A DNA stretch of 64,000 nucleotides from Sporosarcina luteola (GCA_014204635.1 JACHLS010000019.1:1023-65022); one strand, 5' to 3'. Shown: positions 8,495 through 18,169, counted from the first letter of the stretch. Translations and numbers: made by a program. Notes: a model not told the origin generated them from the sequence alone.

Positions 8495-8969
8495 GACACT
8501 CTATATGCCTCCTTGTCAAATATCGTGAAACTTCAAGCATTGCGATGCATTACGTCCTAATTTTTCAAGCAAATTTGCAAATCTCCTGCCAACATCTATG
8601 CAAATCGCAAACCGACATATTTCCGGAAATGCGACTTAGCGATTGTATGAATCTCATTCCGCTCTCTTTGCAACATAAAAGTTTACTCCAGAAATCGACA
8701 AAATTTAAGTGCCCCTTCCTAATGGAAGAAAGGGAATTTCCCGTATGTCGTTTCCTTTCCAATACGCAGAAGCAAGTGAAACCGCACCGGCAATTCCTGC
8801 GCGGTCGAGCAGATTTAATTATTTCACATAACCATTGTAACGAAAATTAGCGAATGAAACATCTTTTACGCAAATAAATTAAAAATAATCCAATCTACGC
8901 CGATAAACCATGAGCAAAATCGGGCACTTGGACCTTTTCTAGATCACAGTTCGTATGCCAACTCAGAAC
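8495..8969. other. Intergenic region upstream of rsbR
   Basis: About 475 bp between the mazF terminator and rsbR. It must carry the rsbR promoter if that operon is not read through from mazEF. I found no convincing sigma-A or sigma-B box and no conserved ORF; the short ORFs here lack ribosome sites. Confidence 0.4.
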
Positions 8970-9026
8970 AAAAAAATAAAATGGCATTATGGGACCCTCC
9001 TCAACAAAGTCCAATAATACCATTTT
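8970..9026 (-). terminator. Terminator after mazF
   Basis: Long minus-strand hairpin: AAAATGG-ATTAT-GGAC arm pairs with GTCC-ATAAT-CCATTTT, followed by ATTTTTTT, directly after the mazF stop. It separates the alr-mazEF unit from rsbR. Confidence 0.75.
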
Positions 9027-9036
9027 GATATGTATG

Positions 9037-9387
9037 CTAAAACTTGATCAACCCGAAGCTGACTTCGAGCGCTTCATCCACTCTTTCCATCAAATGCTCA
9101 TCCAAGTGGGTGATTTTGTCTGTGAGCCTAGACTTGTCGATTGTGCGAACTTGCTCGAGCAGGATGACCGAATCCCGCTCGAAACCATACCGTTCTGCAT
9201 CGATTTCAACATGTGTCGGCAATTTTGCTTTTTGAATTTGCGCAGTGATTGCCGCGACAATCACTGTCGGACTGAACCGGTTGCCGATGTCATTTTGAAT
9301 GACTAGAACCGGTCTCGTACCGCCCTGTTCGGAACCAACGACAGGCGACAGGTCTGCAAAAAAGACGTCTCCACGTTTTATCGCCAA
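9037..9387 (-). CDS. mazF: MazF/NdoA endoribonuclease toxin
   Basis: 116 aa from a TTG start (9385-9387) with GGAGG seven bases upstream; the length equals B. subtilis NdoA. Family hallmarks: IKRGDVFFADLSPVVGSEQGG and RPVLVIQNDIGN at the N-terminus. NdoA cleaves mRNA at UACAU in B. subtilis; whether specificity is the same here is inference. A longer ATG-started frame (to 9444) would only add residues from the mazE region. Four bases after mazE. Confidence 0.95.
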   Translation of the reverse strand: MAIKRGDVFFADLSPVVGSEQGGTRPVLVIQNDIGNRFSPTVIVAAITAQIQKAKLPTHVEIDAERYGFERDSVILLEQVRTIDKSRLTDKITHLDEHLMERVDEALEVSFGLIKF

Positions 9388-9391
9388 ATTT

Positions 9392-9673
9392 TCATCCTCC
9401 GCTAACGAGACGTTCCATCGTATGCTGGGCCTCGAGCTCCGCATGCAAGCATTCTTTTGCGATTTTCAAGTTGATTTGCGACATTTCTACGTAGCCTTTC
9501 ATCATCACTTCACGAATTGTTGCTGCTTCGTAATCGGTAACGTAGCGTTTTGTCGAAACATACACGAATTCTTCACGCTCCGGCTCCTGATGGACGACCG
9601 TATGTTCAATTTCGGTTAACATCCTCTTAGGGATTTTCACAATGACTTCCTTGATGTTTTTTTTCTCTCGCAA
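9392..9673 (-). CDS. mazE: MazE/NdoAI antitoxin
   Basis: 93 aa from a TTG start (9671-9673) preceded by GGAGG with 8-base spacing; an in-frame GTG at 9680-9682 overlaps the ribosome site and is less likely. The N-terminal half is ribbon-helix-helix-like (VIVKIPKRM). The C-terminal toxin-binding tail ends MERLVSGG, shared with B. subtilis NdoAI. It neutralises MazF and probably autoregulates the pair. Confidence 0.92.
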   Translation of the reverse strand: MREKKNIKEVIVKIPKRMLTEIEHTVVHQEPEREEFVYVSTKRYVTDYEAATIREVMMKGYVEMSQINLKIAKECLHAELEAQHTMERLVSGG

Positions 9674-9842
9674 TACTAGCACCTCCGACAGACCCCGTTC
9701 CCTCGATCGATTCTATTCTACTTCATCTTACCATTGAACTTCGACAATGAGAAGACATAGAAGGTATTTTATTGACAAGAATCTTCAAAATGAAGTGGAG
9801 TTTGTCGAAAGTACGTATAAAATGATCATACCCACATTGGAC

Positions 9843-10955
9843 CTAATGTATTCGTGGTACGCGTTTGGAAATGGAGACCATGATCTCATAAGGAATAGTA
9901 CCAAGCGCCGCAGCCCATTCCTCAAACTTGATTTCCTCCTCGCCTTGCCTTCCGATAAGTGTGACTCTCTCACCAATCGGCAGCTCATGCGACAATTTCA
10001 CCATGCACTGATCCATGCAAATTGTTCCAACAATCGGCATCCGTTTGCCTTGGATCAATACTTCGTGGCCGCCTAGTCCTCGGCGCAATCCATCCGCGTA
10101 ACCAATCGGAATGGTCCCGATCCATTCGTCTTCTGATGTCTCATAGGTTCCGCCATAACTGATTTGGCTTCCCTTTGGCAAAAGTTTCACGTAGGCAAGT
10201 TCCGTTTCAATCGTCATAGCCCGCTCCAGCTGAAATGGAAGTTTGGTGTTCGTGTACGGTGAAGGCGCAACGCCATATAAACTGATGCCAAACCGGACGG
10301 CATCCAGCGCAAAATCCGGATACAGCAAAGTGGCGGCACTATTGGACGCATGGACGAGTCTCGGTCTGATCGGCAATAAATCAACAAACTTCATGAATGT
10401 TCTAAACTGCTCCTCTGTCCGGCTCGGGTCCGGTTCATCTGCACAGGCAAAGTGAGTAAAGACACCATCAATTTCGATACGGCCATGCCTATCTACTGCG
10501 TCCAGCAAGGAATGGAGCTGGTCTTCACTCCGAAGCCCTATGCGCCCCATACCGCTGTCCACTTTCACATGAATTTTTAGTTTCCCAGGAATAACCTGAA
10601 GCTCTTCCGCAGTGTTAGCCACCCATTCTGCATCGGAAACGGTAACTATAATGTTCTCTTGTAATGCCCGGGCCGCAAATTCTTCCGGTGAAGGGCCCAT
10701 GACCAGAATATCCGCAGAAATGCCGCCTTCCCGGAGACGCAATGCTTCATCCGGTGTTGCGACCGCTACCATGGCAGCCCCTGCTTCCAAAGCAGCCCGG
10801 GCGGTTTCTACGTCACCATGGCCATAACCGTCCGCTTTTACGACAGCTATGACCTCGGTGTTCTCTTTCAAGTACGCTTTCAAATTTTGCACATTCCGCT
10901 TGATCGCATCGAGTTTGACAGCGGCGACTGTCGGACGATAATTGGCTTCCTTCAC
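9843..10955 (-). CDS. alr: Alanine racemase
   Basis: 370 aa, PLP-dependent fold-type III enzyme making D-alanine for peptidoglycan. The PLP lysine is in VVKADGYGHG near residue 40; the catalytic tyrosine lies in the SYGGTYET region; GYADGLRR and MDQCMV are also conserved. Start is GTG with GAGGGAT upstream. Between ydcC and mazEF, as in B. subtilis. Confidence 0.96.
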   Translation of the reverse strand: MKEANYRPTVAAVKLDAIKRNVQNLKAYLKENTEVIAVVKADGYGHGDVETARAALEAGAAMVAVATPDEALRLREGGISADILVMGPSPEEFAARALQENIIVTVSDAEWVANTAEELQVIPGKLKIHVKVDSGMGRIGLRSEDQLHSLLDAVDRHGRIEIDGVFTHFACADEPDPSRTEEQFRTFMKFVDLLPIRPRLVHASNSAATLLYPDFALDAVRFGISLYGVAPSPYTNTKLPFQLERAMTIETELAYVKLLPKGSQISYGGTYETSEDEWIGTIPIGYADGLRRGLGGHEVLIQGKRMPIVGTICMDQCMVKLSHELPIGERVTLIGRQGEEEIKFEEWAAALGTIPYEIMVSISKRVPRIH

Positions 10956-11052
10956 GATGATCCCTCATTTGTTGTAGTGTTTGAATCCATTATCCCTGTT
11001 GCGCCGCTGTTCCGTCAAATGAATTACAGAATTAAGAAAAAACAGGAACCAT

Positions 11053-12063
11053 TTATTTCACATTATCGGACACCATGGAAGATGCCACTTCGATAAGCTC
11101 CTCTTTCGTCAATGTGTTGGAAGCGACAAAGAAGGCGACTCCATGCTGCTCCCAGCGAATGGATGTGTCTGTCAAGGCCGCCACTGTGAAGCCTAGATCG
11201 ACCGGGTCTCCTTCGATAGAGACTGGCAATCGTTCAGGCGCTTTGGCAGGTTCCTGAATTACCACAAACTCTCTTTTCCCACCGCCATATGTTAAGAAGA
11301 ACCGGGTTCCATCGTCAGTAGAAGCTGTTTGCTCACTCAATAAAGTTGTATCCTCCCAGTTCAAGTTTGGATAATAGGTTTGATAACCTGTTTCATCCGA
11401 CGACTTTTCATCGGCTTGCGGTTTCGAGTCCGTTCCTTTGTCTTCCGTTTCTACGTGGAAATCGGAAGGACGATGCTCCACGCCAAGCGTAATCTTAGAG
11501 AAGGTGATACGGATTTTCTCTTCTTTATTGGCATCCAGTACCGAAACATGCTTTGGAAGTAATGTCTTTTTATCAATATGGATTTCTTGAGTCGGCAACA
11601 CTTTCTTGTGATTGTTTCTCGTTGCCGTTTCAAACACGTATGTCTTATCTTTTTCCGTCATCTTCGCTTCCTTATCCGCCTTGATATCGTCGGACAAGGA
11701 GCCGATCAAGTATCCCATGCTATTTTGGGTCGGCCAGTCACTTTGGAACTTATATGTTTTTCCAAGTGAAGGAGTGACCACAAACACACCGTCTTCATTA
11801 CGGACGATCATTTGCGAATCCTGCGTCCCGCCTTGTGTTACATTCACCTTGTAGAAATCAGGCTTCGTATGCCAAACCGTTACATCGTACAATCGCGGCT
11901 CCGCACCTGTTTTGATTTCCATCGTCGCCTGCAATTCATACCCTTTCGTGTCATTCCATTTTCCGCTGAGCTTCTTCATAACGTCTTCTTTTGATGGGGA
12001 TCCACATGCTGCGAGAAGTACCATGACCATAACCAACATTAAAGCAACTATCCGGGTGCGCAT
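11053..12063 (-). CDS. LolA-like lipoprotein (YdcC-like)
   Basis: 336 aa. Signal peptide with lipobox LLAAC (Cys about residue 20), so a predicted membrane-anchored lipoprotein. The remainder resembles the LolA/LppX-like beta fold of B. subtilis YdcC, described as a sporulation-associated lipoprotein. The ATG at 12063 is favoured over the one 9 bases upstream, because AAAGGATG sits directly on the upstream one. Precise role unknown. Confidence 0.85.
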   Translation of the reverse strand: MRTRIVALMLVMVMVLLAACGSPSKEDVMKKLSGKWNDTKGYELQATMEIKTGAEPRLYDVTVWHTKPDFYKVNVTQGGTQDSQMIVRNEDGVFVVTPSLGKTYKFQSDWPTQNSMGYLIGSLSDDIKADKEAKMTEKDKTYVFETATRNNHKKVLPTQEIHIDKKTLLPKHVSVLDANKEEKIRITFSKITLGVEHRPSDFHVETEDKGTDSKPQADEKSSDETGYQTYYPNLNWEDTTLLSEQTASTDDGTRFFLTYGGGKREFVVIQEPAKAPERLPVSIEGDPVDLGFTVAALTDTSIRWEQHGVAFFVASNTLTKEELIEVASSMVSDNVK

Positions 12064-12194
12064 ACTGTTCATCCTTTCTCATTTCAATCAGGTAGGTCAT
12101 CTTATGAGGATGGACGAACAATTATGCGAGCTTGGCTCATTCATTTTTATTTTCATGGAATGCAGTTCAATGTCAGGCGGGAGAACGGCTGCTT

Positions 12195-12548
12195 CTAGCC
12201 AAGTAAAACGACTTGAGCCGCCGCTACTGTTTTTGTATGAGTAATGGAAACGAAGCCGTCTACCCGGCGGCCTTGAAAATAAAGCACTGGCTTTCCGCTC
12301 GGCTCTGGTAGAATTTCAATATCCAGAAAGCCGCACGAACTTCCGATGCCGGTCCCATTCGCTTTGGCATAAGCCTCCTTCGCGGAAAAACGTCCAGCCA
12401 GAAATTCAATGCGCCGGTTCCCCTGCAGCTCGTCGTATCGCAATAGCTCCCGTGCCGTCAGTACTCGCTCACGAAACTTATTCGAGCGTGCATCGGCATC
12501 CGCAATACGGGAAAGTTCCACAATATCCAAACCGATTCCTGTAATCAT
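12195..12548 (-). CDS. acpS: Holo-[acyl-carrier-protein] synthase
   Basis: 117 aa from ATG at 12548 behind a GGGGGG ribosome site; the frame extends 17 codons further up without support. Motifs: ITGIGLDIVEL (metal-binding Asp) and GRFSAKEAYAKANGTG. It transfers the phosphopantetheine arm of CoA to ACP for fatty acid synthesis. Divergent from the rhomboid gene. Confidence 0.96.
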   Translation of the reverse strand: MITGIGLDIVELSRIADADARSNKFRERVLTARELLRYDELQGNRRIEFLAGRFSAKEAYAKANGTGIGSSCGFLDIEILPEPSGKPVLYFQGRRVDGFVSITHTKTVAAAQVVLLG

Positions 12549-12615
12549 ATAGAGTCCCCCCTTTCCAATATGTGTTTTATAACGGTATAATAAATCCAAA
12601 GATTGAGGTGAAATA

Positions 12616-13206
12616 ATGTTTATTCGCAGAGAAAACTTTTCTCAATATATCCGATTATATCCTGTCGTTTCTTTTTTGATTGCTTTGAATATCGTGATTT
12701 TCATTGCAACGTCTCTCGATAGCCGTCTCTTCCTATTAGGCATCGGATTCAATTATGGAATTTCTGTTGGGGAATGGTGGCGTCTCATTACACCCATGTT
12801 CCTTCATGGCGGGATTTTGCATATGTTGTTCAATATGTTCTCCTTGTTCATTTTTGGCCCTGAATTGGAACGGGTTGCGGGCAAGGCCCGTTTCATCACC
12901 ATTTATTTGCTTGCCGGTATTTTCGGCAACATCGCTGCGTTCTTTTTGGAAGGCCTGGAATATTCCCACGTCGGGGCAAGCGGCGCGATCTTCGGTATCT
13001 TTGGCGCATTCGGCGCTCTAGTCTATTATACAAAAAAGGTACTGCCTGAATTACGTCAAATCATGTTGCCGATTATTGTCATCAGTGTGATCATGACTTT
13101 CTTGCAACCGAACATCGACATCATCGGCCACCTCACCGGCCTCATCGTCGGCTTCATCATTGGACTTGGGTACTTCCATCCGAAGCGGATCGTCCGCTGG
13201 CGATGA
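12616..13206 (+). CDS. Rhomboid-family intramembrane serine protease (YdcA-like)
   Basis: 196 aa with about six membrane segments. The catalytic serine motif is GASGAIFG; the catalytic histidine is in IIGHLTGLIVG. The loop motif GEWWRLITPMFLHGG is conserved in rhomboids. It starts 67 bp from acpS in the opposite direction, as in B. subtilis ydcA. Substrate unknown. Confidence 0.93.
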   Translation: MFIRRENFSQYIRLYPVVSFLIALNIVIFIATSLDSRLFLLGIGFNYGISVGEWWRLITPMFLHGGILHMLFNMFSLFIFGPELERVAGKARFITIYLLAGIFGNIAAFFLEGLEYSHVGASGAIFGIFGAFGALVYYTKKVLPELRQIMLPIIVISVIMTFLQPNIDIIGHLTGLIVGFIIGLGYFHPKRIVRWR

Positions 13207-13214
13207 CACCGTTG

Positions 13215-13244
13215 CCACCTGCTCAATTCAGCAGGTGGTTTTTT
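13215..13244 (+). terminator. Terminator of the rhomboid gene
   Basis: Stem CCACCTGC / GCAGGTGG with an 8-nt loop followed by six T, 8 bp after the stop. Confidence 0.92.
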
Positions 13245-13271
13245 GTTTAGCTTTTGGGTGGAAGGCCTAGG

Positions 13272-13547
13272 TAGTGAGCGGGTGGACGTGGGTTATGATT
13301 GGGTCGGATCGGGTTATGAGCGGGGGCCTGGGGTTTAAGCGCGGGCCGGATCGCGTTATGAGTGGGTGCTGGGGGGTATGCGCGGGTCGGACCAGACTAT
13401 GAGCGGGGGCCTGGGGGTTATGCGCGGGTCAACTCGCTTTATGCGCGGGGGCCGGAGGGTTATGCGCGGGTTGGATCGCGTTATGAGCGGGTGCCGAAGG
13501 GGTATGCGCGGGTCGGATCGCGTTATGAGCGGGTCGGCAGCGGAATG
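13272..13547 (+). repeat. Array A: G-rich tandem repeat of 21-bp units
   Basis: About 13 units at 21-bp steps (e.g. 13272, 13293, 13314), each with core TTATGAGCGGG or TTATGCGCGGG plus a 10-nt variable spacer such as TCGGATCGCG or GGCCTGGGGG. The plus strand is very G-rich. It lies between two converging terminators. ORFs across it (starting 13362, 13366) are open only because 21 is a multiple of 3 and lack ribosome sites. Confidence 0.9.
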
Positions 13548-13580
13548 ATTCGAGCAATACTCGTCAAATAAGTGCTAATC

Positions 13581-13610
13581 AAAAAAGCGGCTGGAATGAC
13601 CCGAGCCGCT
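13581..13610 (-). terminator. Terminator of ydbS-ydbT
   Basis: Minus-strand stem AGCGGCT / AGCCGCT with an 11-nt loop followed by T6, 9 bp after the ydbT stop. Confidence 0.88.
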
Positions 13611-13618
13611 TCTTCCTT

Positions 13619-15163
13619 TTATTCAACTTCCAACGATTCGTCCGCCAGTTGGAAAGACGACGTTGCTTTTCGAGTGGATCGCTTTTCGTACCAAGTCAAA
13701 ATGCGTTCGGCTTCCGCTTCGTCCATGAAGTGGATGTGTCCGCGATGCTGTCCCATTCCCGACTTAGCGCTGGCAACTATGGAAGCGACCTGTTTCCGCT
13801 TGTTAAAGTAGCTTTGTTTCATTTCCAATGACTGAATTCTTCTTCTCGTCATGTATGCCGTTTGCAAGCTGATGCCTCGGAAACGCATAGTCAGTTGGTT
13901 GTCATGGATCGTGTACGCGCTGGATCGATATTGCCATTGGCCTAATGCGATAATGACCGGAATGATTAGAAGCGATAGCAACCCATACGGGAAAAAGAAG
14001 TATGTCAATGCCCCGATTACCGGCAGCATCCAGAGAAAATCGATTCGGTAGAAGAACGGCTTCCCCCGGGGCGGGAGCTTGGTTAATGGCTCTTCAAACA
14101 GATAATCTGGAAAAATGGCTTCTAATCTTTCTTGAACTCTTTTTTTCTTTATTAACGGGAACAGGTTAATCTTGGCCCCATCCCCGACTCCTCCTCCGGC
14201 GCTATGGATAGAAACAGACGCATAGCCGAAGGGCTGTCGCAATGGATTTTGGATGACACTGACGCTTTGCACCCGTTTTAACGGAACTGTTACCCTCTTT
14301 TTCTCTAGCAGCCCTCGCGTAATAATGATATCTTCCTCTTCCAAGGTCACGGTAAATGCATAGTAGGAAAAGAACGTCATAATGACTGATAAAATCCAAA
14401 CACCTACTAATCCTGCAAATGCAGCAAGTCCGACTATAAGAGCCCCGAATTTGATAATCGAGGAAAATTCTTCAAACATCCATTCATACGGGATGAGATC
14501 CCCGAATTGTGAAAGGAAGATGGCCACACCGGACAAGATGACTCCTATTCCTCCTGAAGTAGTCGCCAGAATGAACAAGTCTTTTGAGGAAAGCGAGAAG
14601 ACTTTTACCGCTTTTTCTTCTACTGCTTCCAACGCTTCCTCCAAAAGTGGCTCTCCATTTAACGAGTCATCTGAAATCGGTTGCTTCCGTTTCCGTTTCG
14701 CCTCCGTCATATGCCGTTCAATTTGACTGGCCGCCTCTTTCGTGATGGCAGTCAATTCTCCTTCTGACTTTTTCAATGAAGAACTGCCCGCTGTTTCCAC
14801 ACTGACTTTCACTAGCTTAAACGGTCGGTGAAAAATCCCTTCCGTGTAATCAAGACTTTGAATCCGCTCAAATGGAATGTATCGTTTTTTCCTGACGAAC
14901 AGTCCGGACTCTATGCGCAATTCATTATCTTCAAACCAATACTGGAACCGCAGCCATTTGATGACCCCGCTGACTGACAATATGATGAGGAGACTGCCGG
15001 TAATGATGATGGATAGATAATCGATGTACCAAAGACCCGTATCCCCTTCTCTTCGCCCATTTGCAAAAAATACGACGATGAGAGGAAGGATCGCTTCTTT
15101 CAGTGCTTTTAATATTTCGATGATCGCAGTGACCCAATGTAATCTATATCGTTGCTCAGACAT
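13619..15163 (-). CDS. ydbT: PH domain-containing membrane protein (YdbT-like, DUF304 repeats)
   Basis: 514 aa with pairs of transmembrane helices near 15-65, 195-270 and 370-400, each followed by a bacterial PH2 (DUF304) domain. Each domain carries the recurring 'R-[FVY]-x3-RIQS' segment (e.g. IPFERIQSLDY, VPLKRVQSVSV, TRRRIQSLEM). Overlaps ydbS by 8 nt. The B. subtilis YdbS/YdbT pair has been linked to resistance to an antimicrobial peptide; that role here is inference. Confidence 0.88.
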   Translation of the reverse strand: MSEQRYRLHWVTAIIEILKALKEAILPLIVVFFANGRREGDTGLWYIDYLSIIITGSLLIILSVSGVIKWLRFQYWFEDNELRIESGLFVRKKRYIPFERIQSLDYTEGIFHRPFKLVKVSVETAGSSSLKKSEGELTAITKEAASQIERHMTEAKRKRKQPISDDSLNGEPLLEEALEAVEEKAVKVFSLSSKDLFILATTSGGIGVILSGVAIFLSQFGDLIPYEWMFEEFSSIIKFGALIVGLAAFAGLVGVWILSVIMTFFSYYAFTVTLEEEDIIITRGLLEKKRVTVPLKRVQSVSVIQNPLRQPFGYASVSIHSAGGGVGDGAKINLFPLIKKKRVQERLEAIFPDYLFEEPLTKLPPRGKPFFYRIDFLWMLPVIGALTYFFFPYGLLSLLIIPVIIALGQWQYRSSAYTIHDNQLTMRFRGISLQTAYMTRRRIQSLEMKQSYFNKRKQVASIVASAKSGMGQHRGHIHFMDEAEAERILTWYEKRSTRKATSSFQLADESLEVE

Positions 15164-15635
15164 CGTCTTCCGCCACCCTTGCCAGGATCGAAATCCGATT
15201 TCTTAATTCGTCGGCCTCCTCCATTTCAAGCGCCGGAATCGAGTGATTGGTTGCGGCAGTGGAAATCGTGATGACGGCAAGCCCATACTTTTTCAAAATT
15301 GGACCTTGGGAAGTATCTACATGCTGCACCCGCACCATTGGGATAAGAGTACGTTTCACAATAAACAACCCATGCTGCAACTCGATTTCAGACTCCCGCA
15401 CTTCATATCTCCAACGCATCCATCTAATTTTCGGAATCAAATAAATCGAGACATAGGAATCGATAATAATGACTGCCGCTGCTGCTAGGTATAACCACGT
15501 CGACCAGTCATTTATATAAATAAGAACCCCAAAACCAATTGCCAGCAGTGTCAGGATGCTGGTCTGGATGATTCCATACAGTCTCCATACCTTCAGGCCT
15601 TTTCTTGAAATTTGATTTGCAGGTTGTGGCCTCAT
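15156..15635 (-). CDS. ydbS: PH domain-containing membrane protein (YdbS-like)
   Basis: 159 aa: two membrane helices (about 22-65) then one bPH2 domain with RTLIPMVRVQHVDTSQGP. Start ATG at 15635 with GAGGTG eight bases upstream; a TTG two codons earlier lies too close to the ribosome site. Partner of ydbT. Separated from cshA by array B, so it probably has its own promoter in 15636-15770. Confidence 0.88.
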   Translation of the reverse strand: MRPQPANQISRKGLKVWRLYGIIQTSILTLLAIGFGVLIYINDWSTWLYLAAAAVIIIDSYVSIYLIPKIRWMRWRYEVRESEIELQHGLFIVKRTLIPMVRVQHVDTSQGPILKKYGLAVITISTAATNHSIPALEMEEADELRNRISILARVAEDDV

Positions 15636-15771
15636 AATCAAAACACCTCATTTTTTCTTTCTTATCATCATATACGGCTCAGTTTCAAAAATGTTTCAAC
15701 TCTGCGAAATGTAATGTCGGGAATCCTTAATCAGATGTAAAAACTATATTTAGTGTCGATTCTTTTTAGGC

Positions 15772-16622
15772 CGGCAATCACTTTCCCCAGGTTATCGGTC
15801 ACTTTTGGGAGATTCTCAATCACTAAGGTTTTAATCAATTATTTGAAACGGTTTATCGATTAGTTCGCTGCAGTTTTCGATCACTTTTCCTGTCTTATCG
15901 ATCACTTTTGGAAGTTTCTCGATACTTAGGTTTTAATCAATCACTTAAAACGATTTATCAATCAGTTGGCCACAGTTTTCAATCAATCCCCCCGGGTTAT
16001 CGATCACTTTCGAAAATTTATCGATACTTTGGTTTTTATCAATCACTTGAAACGATTTATCGATCAGTTGGCGGCAGTTTCCGATCATTTTTCCTGTCTT
16101 ATCGATCACTTTCGGAAGGTTCTCGATCACTTTGAATTTTATCGATCACTTGAAACGATTTATCGATCAATTGGCGGCCGTTTTCGTTCATTTTCCCCGG
16201 TTTATCAATCATTTTCGGGAGTTTCTCAATCACTTAGGTTGTAATCAATCATTTGAAACGGTTTATCGATCAGTTCGCGGCAGTTTTCAATCACTTTTTC
16301 TGTCTTATCGATCACTTTCGGAAGGTTCTCGATCACTTTGATTTTTATCGATCACTTGAAACGATTTATCGATCAATTGGCGGCCGTTTTCGTTCATTTT
16401 CCCCGGTTTATCAATCACTTTCGGGAGTTTCTCAATCACTTAGGTTGTAATCAATCATTTGAAACGGTTTATCGATCAGTTCGCTGCAGCTTTCGATCAC
16501 TCTTCCTGTCTTATCGATCACTTTGGTTTTTATCAATCACTTGAAACGATTTATCGATCAGTTGACCACAGTTTTCGATCACTTTCCCCCGGGTTATCGA
16601 TCATTTTCGGGAGTTTCTCAAT
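15772..16622. repeat. Array B: AT-rich tandem repeat of 21-bp units
   Basis: About 40 units around the core TTATCGATCACTT. CGATCA occurs at 16061, 16082, 16103, 16124, 16143 and 16164: spacings 21, 21, 21, 19, 21. Spacers differ within a set but recur in order, giving a higher-order repeat of about 206 bp (compare 16132-16337 with 16338-16543). It lies between the cshA terminator and the ydbS start. Overlapping ORFs are artefacts of 21 = 7 codons. Confidence 0.9.
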
Positions 16623-16629
16623 GAAACGC

Positions 16630-16667
16630 AAAAAATCCAGGAAACATTCAGCTGTTCCCTGGATTTG
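16630..16667 (-). terminator. Terminator of cshA
   Basis: Minus-strand stem AAATCCAGG / CCTGGATTT followed by TTTTG, 9 bp after the cshA stop and directly beside array B. Confidence 0.88.
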
Positions 16668-16675
16668 ATCTATGC

Positions 16676-18169
16676 TTATTTGTCGTAGCGAGGTTTGGAT
16701 GAGCGTTCGCGACGGCCTCCGCCATCACGGCTGTTGCGGCGTGAGCCGCCGCCGCCGTAGCCACGGCCGCCACCGAAGGATCTGCCGCCACCGCGGCTGC
16801 CTTTGTAGCCGCCTCGGTCACGGGATTGCGTTTTGCGGGATGGCAATGGACGTTCTTCCGTAATTTTCACTGGCGTATCGTTCGGCTCTTTCGTTAACGA
16901 TTTCAAAGCGGCTGCCACAAGGTCTTGCGCTTCGAATTTCTCGAGCAATTCGGAAGCCATTTGCTTGTAGTCGCCCAGTTGGTTTTTCTCGACAATCTCT
17001 GTCAACTGCTCCATCGCCACACGTTGTTGGCCGAGGAGAGCTTCATCAGATGTTGGCGGCTGTAATGGCGTCATCCGCTTTTTCGTCGTTTCTTCCACGA
17101 CACGGAGATAGCTCATTTCACGCGGCGTGACGAATGTGACAGCGACACCGCTTTTTCCTGCGCGTCCCGTACGGCCGATTCGGTGTACGTAGCTTTCAGG
17201 ATCTTGCGGAATGTCAAAGTTGTATACGTGTGTGACACCTGAAATATCAAGTCCGCGGGCAGCAACGTCTGTTGCAACGAGGACATCAATTTTGTTTTCC
17301 TTAAATTGGCGAAGTACAGACATCCGCTTCGCTTGCGTCAAGTCGCCGTGGATCCCTTCCGCCAAGTAACCTCGGATGCTAAGTGCGTGGGATAGCTCGT
17401 CAACACGGCGCTTCGTGCGGCCAAAAACGATTGCTAATTCCGGCTGGTGAACATTTAGTAGACGAGTCAGGATATCGAATTTTTCGCTTTCCTGTGATTT
17501 CACGAAGAATTGTTCGATGTTCTCGACTGTCATCTCTTTTGATTTGATTTTGACAACTTCTGGATCCTTCATGAACGTTTCCGCAATTTTACGAATTGGT
17601 CCAGGCATTGTTGCAGAGAATAGAAGCGTCTGGCGTTCAGACGGTACGTTTTCAAGGATAGTGTTGATGTCTTCGATGAAGCCCATGTTCAACATTTCAT
17701 CCGCTTCGTCGAGTACAAGCGTCTGCACCTTATTCAACTTCAATGTTCTTCGGTTGATGTGGTCCAAAATACGTCCCGGTGTTCCCACAACGATTTGTGG
17801 ATTGTTGCGTAAAGCGCGAATTTGCCGTCCGATTTCCTGACCGCCGTATACTGTCAATACGCGGGCGCGCTTGCCGTAACCGACCTTGTAGATCTCTTCG
17901 GATACTTGGATAGCAAGTTCCCGTGTAGGTGCGATGATGAGCGCCTGTACAGATGGGTCATTCATATCGATTTTCTCGATGATCGGAATACCGAAGGCTG
18001 CTGTTTTACCAGTACCTGTTTGGGCCTGACCGATGACGTCGCGGCCTTCCATGCCGAACGTAATCGTACCTTCTTGGATCGGTGTTGCTTCTTCGAACCC
18101 CATGCGTTGTAATGCTTTTTGTGTGGATTCGCTAATATTCAAGTCTGAAAATTTTGTCAAACTACTCAA
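16676..18169 (-). CDS. cshA: CshA-type DEAD-box RNA helicase
   Basis: 497 aa. Motif I AQTGTGKTAAF, Ia PTRELA, II DEAD, III SAT, VI HRIGRTGRAG. The C-terminal tail (last about 50 residues) is rich in RGG and GGG with many arginines, an RNA-binding extension. CshA acts in ribosome assembly, cold adaptation and the RNA degradosome. Sits in the conserved murF-to-ydbS neighbourhood but is bounded by terminators, so it is a single-gene unit. Confidence 0.95.
   Translation of the reverse strand: MSSLTKFSDLNISESTQKALQRMGFEEATPIQEGTITFGMEGRDVIGQAQTGTGKTAAFGIPIIEKIDMNDPSVQALIIAPTRELAIQVSEEIYKVGYGKRARVLTVYGGQEIGRQIRALRNNPQIVVGTPGRILDHINRRTLKLNKVQTLVLDEADEMLNMGFIEDINTILENVPSERQTLLFSATMPGPIRKIAETFMKDPEVVKIKSKEMTVENIEQFFVKSQESEKFDILTRLLNVHQPELAIVFGRTKRRVDELSHALSIRGYLAEGIHGDLTQAKRMSVLRQFKENKIDVLVATDVAARGLDISGVTHVYNFDIPQDPESYVHRIGRTGRAGKSGVAVTFVTPREMSYLRVVEETTKKRMTPLQPPTSDEALLGQQRVAMEQLTEIVEKNQLGDYKQMASELLEKFEAQDLVAAALKSLTKEPNDTPVKITEERPLPSRKTQSRDRGGYKGSRGGGRSFGGGRGYGGGGSRRNSRDGGGRRERSSKPRYDK

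Noticed and set aside
9388..9444. Longer mazF start (ATG at 9444)
   Set aside because: It would overlap mazE and add residues absent from the family; the TTG at 9387 has an ideal ribosome site.
13362..13571. ORFs across array A and the similar ones in arrays B (15908-16668) and C (48440-49012)
   Set aside because: Units of 20-21 bp keep frames open and give repetitive peptides; no ribosome sites, and several frames are open at once.
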